DNA from: Ktedonobacteria bacterium brp13
Lineage (GTDB): Bacteria; Chloroflexota; Ktedonobacteria; Ktedonobacterales; Ktedonobacteraceae
DNA length: 64,000 nt
Assembly (NCBI GenBank): GCA_015099395.1
Contig: AP024096.1
Coordinates: 2,108,001-2,172,000 of the forward strand
Direction of reading: 5' to 3'
Within the stretch, counting starts at the first letter, position 1, and every line of letters starts with the position of its first letter. Positions 43,388 to 51,071 of this stretch are shown here, piece after piece. The translations under genes were made by a program, and so were the position numbers. The notes under the pieces were generated by a model. That model saw only the letters and a program-made list of their open reading frames with translations, did not search any database and was not told the DNA's origin.

Positions 43388-43951
43388 TCATTCCGCTATA
43401 CTGGCCTTACGCCGACGTGGAGGAACAAATGTCATGGGCATGGTAGAACGCAGTGGCTGATCGCTGACGCCTTCGACCTCCAGGCCTTGCAGATCTGGAA
43501 CTGCTTTGTAGAGAGTCTCTTCAATTGCCAATTGAAGGTTTGCAGGGGTGCCACAACTATGGCAGCCCCCCTGCAAGCGCAGATACGCTATACCATCTTC
43601 CATGCGCACAAACTCAAGAGTATTACCCTGCAACTTGAGCGATGAACGCACCTGGTCCAATGCTTGCAAAAACCGTGACTCGATATCCAGCGGGTGCAAT
43701 CCATGCAAGACAAACAAAGCATTGAGCAGTTCATCGCTCGCATAGGTATCAATCAATGCAAGGCCGGAGGTGTCAGTCGCAGCAGTAATTTCCAGTAAGC
43801 GAGCCAGCCCTTCACCATACATATCCAGCAGTGTCTGGATAAGTTCTTCGGCTACCGCACGCGCATGAGGGTCCGAGAACGCAGCAACCTCCTGAACTAG
43901 CATCTCAATACGCGCCGCCTGGCGCTGGTGCTCCTGTATGCTTTGTTGCAT
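43388..43951 (-). CDS. NifU-like C-terminal domain protein
   Basis: 187 residues from ATG 43951 (GGAGGAG just upstream). The N-terminal half is helical with no clear family. The C-terminal half is the NifU/Nfu fold: LDQVRSSLKLQGNTLEFVRM then YLRLQGGCHSCGTPANLQLA, holding the CxxC that binds a transient [4Fe-4S] cluster. It likely supplies clusters to the hydrogenase small subunit or a small redox partner. First accessory gene after the large subunit, separated from it by repeat elements. Confidence 0.88.
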   Translation of the reverse strand: MQQSIQEHQRQAARIEMLVQEVAAFSDPHARAVAEELIQTLLDMYGEGLARLLEITAATDTSGLALIDTYASDELLNALFVLHGLHPLDIESRFLQALDQVRSSLKLQGNTLEFVRMEDGIAYLRLQGGCHSCGTPANLQLAIEETLYKAVPDLQGLEVEGVSDQPLRSTMPMTFVPPRRRKASIAE

Positions 43952-43967
43952 TACTCCTCCTCCTGAC

Positions 43968-44346
43968 ACACCTGGTAGAACAACACTCACTGGTGAAGTT
44001 TTTCAAACAACCTTCACAATAAAACCTCTGCTACCAAAAAGTAGGAATTCACAGGAAAGGATGGTAATACCCCTGCCTCCCTCTTTGAGGGGGGATGTCG
44101 CCGCAGCGACAGGGGGGAGTAGATTCTCGAACTACGCTATTCACGACAATCCTACATCAATGATCCTTTTTCTCTATCAGATCCGTATCACCTTCTGTTA
44201 GGCGATTGCTGACTTTCTACTCCCCCCTGCCGCTAAGGCGGCTTTCCCCCCTCAAAGAGGGAGGCAGACATTAGCAGCATTGCCTAATTTTTCAAGCATT
44301 TACCGTTTTTCTTTGCCCAATTTTACCGGTTAATGCGGCTCTACCC
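43968..44346. repeat. GC-rich inverted-repeat element, tandem copy 1
   Basis: 379 bases, repeated almost exactly in the next 377. The first block (about 44067-44120) reads CCTCCCTCTTTGAGGGGGG then GTCGCCGCAGCGAC then AGGGGGGAGTAGA. Its inverted partner at 44216-44272 reads CCCCCCTGCCGCTAAGGCGG and then CCCTCAAAGAGGGAGG. The outer CCCCTG/CAGGGG stem encloses two hairpins, so each block can fold as a three-way structure. No gene lies in 43952-44755. Confidence 0.8.
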
Positions 44347-44723
44347 ACACCTGGTAGAACAACACTCACTGGTGAAGTTTTTCAAACAACCTTCACAATA
44401 AAACCTCTGCTACCAAAAAGTAGGAATTCACAGGAAAGGATGGTAATACCCCTGCCTCCCTCTTTGAGGGGGGATGTCGCCGCAGCGACAGGGGGGAGTA
44501 GATTCTCGAACTACGCTACTCACGGCAATTCTACACCAATGATCCTTTTTCTCTATCAGATCTGTATCATCTTCTGTTAGGCGATTGCTGACTTTCTACT
44601 CCCCCTGCCGCTAAGGCGGCTTTCCCCCCTCAAAGAGGGAGGCAGGCATTAGCATCATTACCAACTTTTCGAGCATTTACCGTTTTTCTTTGCCCAATTT
44701 TACCGGTTAATGCGGCTCTACCC
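44347..44723. repeat. GC-rich inverted-repeat element, tandem copy 2
   Basis: Begins with the same ACACCTGGTAGAACAACACT as copy 1 and ends TGCGGCTCTACCC. Only a few bases differ, so the duplication is recent. It lies 32 bases before the large-subunit stop codon on the transcript's far side, so it is within the hydrogenase message if the operon is read through. Confidence 0.8.
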
Positions 44724-44755
44724 GACTCTACCCACACATCTCTTAAAGGGGGGTA

Positions 44756-46552
44756 TTACGAGTTTACGCCAAAGGTTGGTGAAAGAACCTTTTGCAGTTC
44801 TTTGCCTTCACCCAGGTACATATGGACACCACATGGCAGGCAAGGATCGAAGCTACGAACTGCTCGCATGATATCAATGCCCTTGAAATGTTCCGGACCA
44901 TTATCCTCAAAGATCGGTGTATTCTGCACAGCATCCTCATAGGGGCCGGGGGTGCCATAGATGTCACGCACACTGCCATTCCAGGGTGTCGGCGGATAGG
45001 GATGGTAATTGGCAATCTTGCCGTTCTCAATGACCATGTGATGAGAGAGCAGGCCACGTACAGCCTCGTGGAAGCCGCAACCGATGGCATCATTGGGCAC
45101 GGTGAACTCGCTCCACGTCTTCGAGTGACCGGCATGTAGCTCTGCAAGAGCCTTATCAATGCAGTGGAGAGCCACAGCAGCAGAGTATGCCTGGAAGTAT
45201 GTTCGCGCACGATTACGCTCGATAGCGTTGCTCCACTGCGGAATTTTCCACTCGAACTCCACCTCAGGCTTCGTGAGACTCTTGGGCAAGCGAATCTTGA
45301 CACTATGTCCGGTTGACTCAACCAGTCCTCCCAGATTCACCAATCCGGCTAGAGCTGTTGACCACAGGCGAGCAAGGGGACCACCGCCGGTATCCAGGGC
45401 CAGATACGCATCGGTGCTCTTGTCATACCAGCGCGGCGACATTGTCCAGCTATATTTGTCGTTAAAGTCGCGTTTCTGCGGCTTCGGGATAGTGGTCTGA
45501 TTCCAGGGATGGCGCTTATCAACAGGATTACCCAGCGGGTCGCGATCAACGAACGTTCTTTCGTTCTGCCAATCTTCATAATAGGAGCTACCTAGCAGAA
45601 TACGAATGCCAAGGTTAATATCTACCAGACTGGTTGTCAGCAGTTTTCCATCTATAATCACACCGGGAGTGACGAACATGGCACGTCCCCACTTGTCCAT
45701 CGTGCGATAATCGTAGTCGCACACGTCAGGGTCTTGCCAGGTACCCCAACAACCAAGCAGAGTACGACGATAGCCAACCATCTCATAGCCGGGTAGAGCC
45801 TGATACCAGAAGTCGAACAGGTCATCATGCATAGGCACGACTTTCTTCATCCATTCGACGTACTTCATCAAGCGCGTAAGGTAGTCTGTGAAGACTTGAA
45901 CGGTCGCGGTCGTACCAGTTCCGCCTGGATAGAGGGTAGAGGGATGAACGTGACGTCCCTCCATCAAACAGAATGCCTCGCGCGTATAGCGACTCACATG
46001 GAGAGCCTCTCGGTAGAACTCGCCGACGAAGGGATTGAGTGAGCGCATGATGTCGCCAATGGTCCTATAACCATGCTCAGCCGCATGTGGGGCAGCGGTT
46101 TTATTGGCCAGTTCAAGTACCTGTGGATTCGTCTCTTTGACCATCTGCTCACAGAAGTCAACGCCGACCAGATTCTCCTGAAAGATGTTGTGGTCGAACA
46201 TGTACTCCGCCGCCTCACCAAGGTTGATAATCCATTCCCCTATGGCTGGTGGCTTGACTCCATAGGCCATGTTCTGCGTATACACGGAACAGGTGGCATG
46301 ATTATCACCGCAGATGCCGCAGATACGGCTCGTGATGAAATGGGCGTCGCGTGGATCTTTTCCCTGCATAAAGAGGCTATAGCCACGGAAGATGTGCGAA
46401 GTGCTAAAAGCCTCCGCTATCCGCCGATTCTTGAAGTCGATCTTGGTATAGATTCCCAGGCTCCCTACAATGCGTGTCATTGGGTCCCACGACATCTCTA
46501 CAAGCTGTGGTGGCTGCGTGGGGGTCTCTCCGGGTTTCGCTTGCGTAGACAT
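44756..46552 (-). CDS. hhyL: Group 1h [NiFe]-hydrogenase large subunit
   Basis: 598 residues, carrying the NiFe site where H2 is split. The L1 motif SRICGICGDNHATC holds C78 and C81. The L2 motif FDPCLPCGVH holds C571 and C574, with cleavage expected after H577. A 21-residue tail (MYLGEGKELQKVLSPTFGVN plus Ser) would be removed by the protease at 40087. Length and motif wording fit the high-affinity group 1h (formerly group 5) enzymes of Actinobacteria and Ktedonobacteria. AAGGAG precedes the ATG, and the small-subunit gene ends 66 bases upstream. Confidence 0.96.
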   Translation of the reverse strand: MSTQAKPGETPTQPPQLVEMSWDPMTRIVGSLGIYTKIDFKNRRIAEAFSTSHIFRGYSLFMQGKDPRDAHFITSRICGICGDNHATCSVYTQNMAYGVKPPAIGEWIINLGEAAEYMFDHNIFQENLVGVDFCEQMVKETNPQVLELANKTAAPHAAEHGYRTIGDIMRSLNPFVGEFYREALHVSRYTREAFCLMEGRHVHPSTLYPGGTGTTATVQVFTDYLTRLMKYVEWMKKVVPMHDDLFDFWYQALPGYEMVGYRRTLLGCWGTWQDPDVCDYDYRTMDKWGRAMFVTPGVIIDGKLLTTSLVDINLGIRILLGSSYYEDWQNERTFVDRDPLGNPVDKRHPWNQTTIPKPQKRDFNDKYSWTMSPRWYDKSTDAYLALDTGGGPLARLWSTALAGLVNLGGLVESTGHSVKIRLPKSLTKPEVEFEWKIPQWSNAIERNRARTYFQAYSAAVALHCIDKALAELHAGHSKTWSEFTVPNDAIGCGFHEAVRGLLSHHMVIENGKIANYHPYPPTPWNGSVRDIYGTPGPYEDAVQNTPIFEDNGPEHFKGIDIMRAVRSFDPCLPCGVHMYLGEGKELQKVLSPTFGVNS

Positions 46553-46618
46553 AAAGCTAAACTCCTTCTATCAAACCGTTACACACCCAAACCGTTACAC
46601 ACCGCTTCTGGTCAGCTA

Positions 46619-47644
46619 TCACGGCCAGCGAGGCTGATAGCCTGTCGTCAATTGTCTGCCTTTGTGCCGCCAGGATGGTTCCTTATTCACCGTGTCGTTG
46701 GTGATCTTGCGTAGACCGCGCAAGGCACCACCCCAGATGCCCACAACAGTTGTTGAGAGCTTCGCGCCAGGTGGCTCATCCATAAACGGCATGAATTTAT
46801 CTGGGAAGCCCGGCATGGTACAACCAATGCAGATACCACCCACATTAGGACAGCCGCCAAGGCCAGCCATCCAGCCGCGCTTGGGAACGTTGCAATTCAC
46901 GACTGGCCCCCAGCAGCCCAACTTCACAAGACACTGTGGCGAGCCATACTCGGTAGCGAACATGCCCTGCTCGTAATAGCTACCGCGATCACAGCCTTCA
47001 TGGACAGTTTGGCTGAAGAGCCATGTGGGGCGTCCCTCTTTGTCCAGCGGAATCATCGGTGCCATGCCTGCTACCTGGTAAAGCAGATAGAGCAGGGTCT
47101 CCATGAAGTTGTCAGGCTGCACGGGACATCCGGGGACATTGACAATAGGAATGCCTGCCCTGGATTTCCAATCCCAGCCAAGGTAATCAGCGACGCCCAT
47201 GGCACCGGTAGGATTTCCCTGCATCGCATGAATGCCACCATAGGTGGCGCAGGTTCCTGCGGCTACCACGGCCAGAGCCTTAGGGGCGAGACGATCGATC
47301 CAGTCGCTCACAGGAATAGGCTGACCGGTGGTAGGGTCCGCGCCGAGGGCTGCCCAGTAGCCTTCGGGCTTAATCTTCTCATTGGGCACGGAACCTTCAA
47401 ACACGAGCACAAAGGGGTCGAGTTCACCGCGCTCAGCTTTATACCACCAATCCATAAAGTCCTTGCCCCACTCATAGGCAATACACTTATTATGGATATG
47501 AACTCTGGGGAGTCCTGGGATGGCCCCCAACACAATATCTTCGATACTGGGTTGGGTCGCCGCAGTGACCGCAATGGTATCGCCCTCACATCCCAAGCCC
47601 TCTACGATCCAGATAATGTGGACGTCCTCCACTTTGGTCGCCAT
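46619..47644 (-). CDS. hhyS: Group 1h [NiFe]-hydrogenase small subunit
   Basis: 341 residues with Fe-S clusters relaying electrons from the NiFe site. There is no twin-arginine signal, as in group 1h. The proximal cluster region reads EGLGCEGD (C19 with D22) in place of the usual CxxCS; in the related Ralstonia actinobacterial-type enzyme this cluster is held by three Cys and one Asp. Further ligands are AAGTCATYGG, VNVPGCPVQPDN, HEGCDRGSYYEQG, CLVKLGCWGP and NVGGICIGCTMPGFPDKF. First gene of the operon, with AAGGAGG before the ATG. The 77-bp element lies immediately upstream of that site. Confidence 0.96.
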   Translation of the reverse strand: MATKVEDVHIIWIVEGLGCEGDTIAVTAATQPSIEDIVLGAIPGLPRVHIHNKCIAYEWGKDFMDWWYKAERGELDPFVLVFEGSVPNEKIKPEGYWAALGADPTTGQPIPVSDWIDRLAPKALAVVAAGTCATYGGIHAMQGNPTGAMGVADYLGWDWKSRAGIPIVNVPGCPVQPDNFMETLLYLLYQVAGMAPMIPLDKEGRPTWLFSQTVHEGCDRGSYYEQGMFATEYGSPQCLVKLGCWGPVVNCNVPKRGWMAGLGGCPNVGGICIGCTMPGFPDKFMPFMDEPPGAKLSTTVVGIWGGALRGLRKITNDTVNKEPSWRHKGRQLTTGYQPRWP

Positions 47645-47656
47645 GGTGTTCCTCCT

Positions 47657-47733
47657 TAAGATCTTATTCCGAAAACCAACGCGACTGGCGTCGCTAGTGC
47701 CCGCACACGCAAGTTTTCGGATAAGTAGTAAGC
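47657..47733 (+). repeat. 77-bp palindromic element, copy 2
   Basis: Matches 7555-7631 at 75 of 77 bases. It ends 13 bases before the start codon of the small-subunit gene, so its hairpins would lie in the untranslated leader of the hydrogenase mRNA, directly next to the ribosome binding site. Confidence 0.75.
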
Positions 47734-48166
47734 GTTATCCGCTCATGGTTTGTGAGAAAGCGCACTCAGAGTAGATACAACCGCATTCAATTGCTCTCTA
47801 CAAAAGTTGCACTAAAGGAACAATAACAGCGAATACTAGTAAAAGAGGAAAGCTAGCGTTCTCTTACTCTTCAAATAATGCAGATTACATACGGCAGAGC
47901 TCCTTAAATGCTCTAGATAACTCCATAACACATCTACAAGCTTCTTTCCATAATAGAGCTATAAACGAGCAAGCTACGAAATAGCAGTGTAGCATATAGG
48001 TAGGAAAGTATTCAAGTGAACAATAGTTTGGGTGCGACTTGTAAGTCGAAGTCCTCATCTTAAGCCGCCTGCGCTATCACCCGTTTGAAAGCAACATGCT
48101 CAAATTTACAAACATCGATGATGTTAGAACGTTTTCACAAGCAGTAAGAGAGTCACTGTGACATCT
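47734..48166. other. AT-rich leader/intergenic region before the hydrogenase operon
   Basis: No gene is seen. The operon promoter must lie here or further out, but I see no convincing -35/-10 pair on the minus strand. The stretch from 47800 to 48000 is markedly AT-rich compared with the operon. Confidence 0.4.
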
Positions 48167-48190
48167 CCCCACGGATGAATCCGGGGGCTT
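48167..48190 (-). other. Right-end hairpin of the split TnpB element
   Basis: On the minus strand AAGCCCCCGGAT pairs with ATCCGTGGGG, 30 bases after the TnpB stop codon, which is the usual place of the guide RNA 3' scaffold. The guide would be read from the bases below 48167. Identical to 12647-12670. Confidence 0.55.
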
Positions 48191-48219
48191 CTCATCCTCA
48201 CGGTTGAGAGGTTCCTGCT

Positions 48220-49041
48220 TCATTGGGTGGTTGCCTGACGGGCTTTTACCCGAACAGGTCTGACACTTCCTCCGCAGGCCGACACTGAGAGTCCCTCAGC
48301 CAGAATATTCTTTGAAGCGTTGATATCGCGATCAAGCCAGGCACCGCACGCCGGACAGGTCCATTCGCGTACATCCAGAGGCAGATCGTCCACAACCTGT
48401 TTGCACTCATAACAGGTTTTACTGGAAGGATACCACTGATCGATTTTGACCAGCGTGCGTCCAGACCACAGGCTTTTATATTCCAATTGGCGTACAAGCT
48501 CTCCCCATCCCACATCGCTAATCGCTTTTGCGAGGCAGTGATTTTTGACCATGTTCTTGACGGCCAGGCTCTCCACGCAGATCACTTGGTTTTCGTGAAC
48601 GATGCGTGTTGAAAGCTTGTGCTGGTAGTCACGTCGACGATCACAGATACGAGCATGCACCTGGGCCACTTTGACGCGGGCCTTCTCTTTGTTCTTGGAC
48701 CCCTTCTTTTTCTTGGCGTGCCGACGCTGTGCCTTGGCCAGTTTCTTCTCATCCTGCTGCAAGAAGCGCGGATTGCCCACCGCCTCACCTGTGGAGAGGA
48801 CGACCATGGACGTAAGACCCAGATCCAGGCCGACCATAGACGTGATGATGGGCAACGCTGGAATGTCCTCTGCCACGAGAAAAGAGACGAAGTAGCGGTT
48901 GGCGCCATCTTTACTGACCGTGACGCTGCTCGGTTTGACGTTCTTGGGCAGTGCTCGGTGCCAGTGAATATCCAGGGCATTCTTCATCTTGGCCAGCGTC
49001 AAGGTCTCACCATCCCAAGTAAAGGCATTGGAGGCATAGGT
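48220..49041 (-). pseudogene. TnpB C-terminal part, split by an IS
   Basis: Holds the complete nuclease half: RuvC-I VGLDLGLTSMVV, RuvC-II VICVESLAVKNM with the normal Glu, zinc ribbon CYECKQVV and CPACGAWL, RuvC-III DRDINASKNI. The frame begins at the IS481-like insertion point. Removing the IS and one TAGGT copy joins it to the N-terminal part at 50553-50890 with no base lost (…QSATYASNAFTW…), giving an ordinary 384-residue TnpB. So the gene was intact until this insertion. Confidence 0.9.
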
Positions 49042-50552
49042 TGTATGCATGTGAGACCGCGTCCCCCAAGGAGTTTCACCACCTCGTGTCCCTCATTAAG
49101 AAGAGCTCAGGGCGCGCACGCGTTGCTGTCGCTCCTGCAAGGAGCGAAGACGATGTTCGGATCGTGCCTGTTCTTGGATCTGCTGCACGTAGGTCGCAAA
49201 CGAAAGAGGCGTGGTTGACCAGGACACCACAGGAAGCACTTTGATGATCTGTCCTTCTGCCAGCAGTACCAGGTGCGCTTCCTCCGCGTTCAGGTGCACA
49301 GTGATGACCTGCCCCCGCCAGGCCTTGCCCACGTAGTAATGATTGAGATCCAACGTGATGCGACCGGCGGCATCGACGCGACGGCAAAAGACCTGTTGTG
49401 GTTCCTGGCGCAACCACGCCAACGGATCGACCTGGGTGGGCAGCGGTGGTAACGGGGTCGCCTGGGCGACCCTCTCGGCTGGAGGTCGATCCAGGAGCGC
49501 TCGTCCTTGATGCGGTCGCTCGTGGTTGTAAAAGGCCTCAAATGTGCTGAGGGCTTCCTGGGTCTGCAGCTGCGTGGTGGGACGTTCAAACTGCAGACAC
49601 TCTTGATTGAGCGTGCGATGAAAGCGTTCGACGTAGGCATTTTGCTGAGGATGATGCGGATCACAGACCTGCATCTGGATGCCCAGACAAGCACCAAAAC
49701 GCAGCAGCGCGGAACGAAAATCGCTGCCCTGAGGACTCCCGACAAAGCGGGGATCGCGGTCCAAGGTGATCTGGCGTGGCACGCCCCAGCGCTCCATGGC
49801 ATGGACCAGGGCTTCAATCACGGTTTCCGCGGTAAAGTCACTGCGCACTTCGGCGTGCAGCCAGAACGAAGACCCTTGATCGACCACGTTGAAGATTTCC
49901 AGGCGATGCTGCTGTTTGCCCTGGGGATCGATCTCGGCACTGCTGACATCCTTGAAATCCACTTGCCACTGACGCAACGGCTCAACGGGATCCAGGGGCT
50001 CATGGTGGGAAGGATGTCGAGGAACGATATACTGAAGCAGGCGTAAATAGTGATAGATGGTGCTACTTGCCGGAGGCACATAGCTTTCCTCTTCGGCATG
50101 GACCTGCCGTTGCAAATAGCTGCGAATGGTGCGTGGACCAGCCACCCGATGCAGTTGCTCGGGAAGCTGTTCGCGCAGGGTCGCAATCTGGAAAATCTCG
50201 TCAAGCGAGAGATGGGGAGGTGGCGTTTTGCGGGCACAGGAGTGCCCTTGTAAGATGAGATACACGTCGTCAAAAGGAGCGTCCAGATAGGGGCGAAGGC
50301 GACGGCGCCAGTCTTTGACCCAACTGAGGGACATGCCCGTCTCTTTGGCCAGGTGCGCTTGCGTCCACTCAGGATGACGTTGCAACAAGGTATACAACAA
50401 AAAGCGTTTGGGGTATGATTCATGCATGGCGATACTCCCTGATCTCTTCATCGATGAACAACTTTTGCACAGAGTGTATCGCCGTTTGCTTGGCATTTCC
50501 AGGGGCACGAGGTGGTAAGACTCTCTGGGGGACGCGGTCTCACATGCATACA
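49042..50552 (-). mobile_element. IS481-like insertion sequence in tnpB
   Basis: 1511 bases flanked by the direct duplication TAGGT (49037-49041 and 50553-50557). The ends are inverted: TGTATGCATGTGAGACCGCG and onward match the complement of the other end for about 26 bases without a gap, then imperfectly for 25 more. It inserted in the middle of the TnpB frame. Confidence 0.92.
49096..50427 (-). CDS. IS481/IS3-type DDE integrase-like transposase
   Basis: 443 residues from ATG 50427 (GGGAG upstream); the frame is open to 50886 but that part lies in TnpB DNA. An N-terminal helix-turn-helix (WTQAHLAKETGMSLSWVKDW) is followed by the rve catalytic core: LRQWQVDFKDV (Asp), ITLDRDPRFVG (Asp) and HHPQQNAYVERFHRTLNQE (Glu). 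The C-terminal part (NHYYVGKAWRGQVITVHLN) is a Mu-type beta-barrel. The frame is complete, so it may be active. Confidence 0.9.
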   Translation of the reverse strand: MHESYPKRFLLYTLLQRHPEWTQAHLAKETGMSLSWVKDWRRRLRPYLDAPFDDVYLILQGHSCARKTPPPHLSLDEIFQIATLREQLPEQLHRVAGPRTIRSYLQRQVHAEEESYVPPASSTIYHYLRLLQYIVPRHPSHHEPLDPVEPLRQWQVDFKDVSSAEIDPQGKQQHRLEIFNVVDQGSSFWLHAEVRSDFTAETVIEALVHAMERWGVPRQITLDRDPRFVGSPQGSDFRSALLRFGACLGIQMQVCDPHHPQQNAYVERFHRTLNQECLQFERPTTQLQTQEALSTFEAFYNHERPHQGRALLDRPPAERVAQATPLPPLPTQVDPLAWLRQEPQQVFCRRVDAAGRITLDLNHYYVGKAWRGQVITVHLNAEEAHLVLLAEGQIIKVLPVVSWSTTPLSFATYVQQIQEQARSEHRLRSLQERQQRVRALSSS

Positions 50553-50890
50553 TAGGTGGCTGATTGCTTATGCTGTTTGCACTTAAAACGGGGATACTTG
50601 GCACGTCCCGCAAAGAAGTTTTCAAAGGCGGTATTGAGGTGTCTGAGTGCTTGCTGAAGCGGCACACTTGAAACATCGGCCAGCCAGGGATACGTTTGCT
50701 TGAGGTGCGGCAACCGCGCCGAGAGATCTCCATAGGAGAGTTTCTCTCCACGCTCTGCGTAGGCCAGCGAACGGGTCTGCAGTCCGTCATTATACACAAA
50801 GCGGACACAGCCAAAGGTTTGAGCCAGGATCGTGCTCTGTTCATCGGTTGGGTAGAACCGATACCGATACGCCCGCTTCGTCTCACTCAT
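50553..50890 (-). pseudogene. TnpB N-terminal part, split by an IS
   Basis: Starts MSETKRAYRYRFYPTDEQST and continues LAQTFGCVRFVYNDGLQTRS, the wedge domain typical of TnpB, up to FKCKQHKQSATY at the insertion point. It belongs to the C-terminal part at 48220-49041. The upstream frame extends to 51040 but shows no TnpB similarity there. Confidence 0.88.
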
Positions 50891-51071
50891 CGCTGACTTC
50901 CCCACCTTCCGCACCTTCTCCTTCTTCTGCCACCTGAAGAAGCGTGTCGTTCTGACGCACTTCTTGTCTGGAACATTTGTATCATATTGCATGCTGCCTG
51001 TCAAGATGCAATAGTACCACCATACCTGATATCTGTACAAGGAAGCGGCTTATATCCCCATGGCTCAAGCC

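Noticed and set aside
43938..44201. Short frame reading LPPSLRGDVAAATGG
   Set aside because: Produced by the palindromic repeat itself; the same peptide appears at 63029, as expected of a repeat translated by chance.
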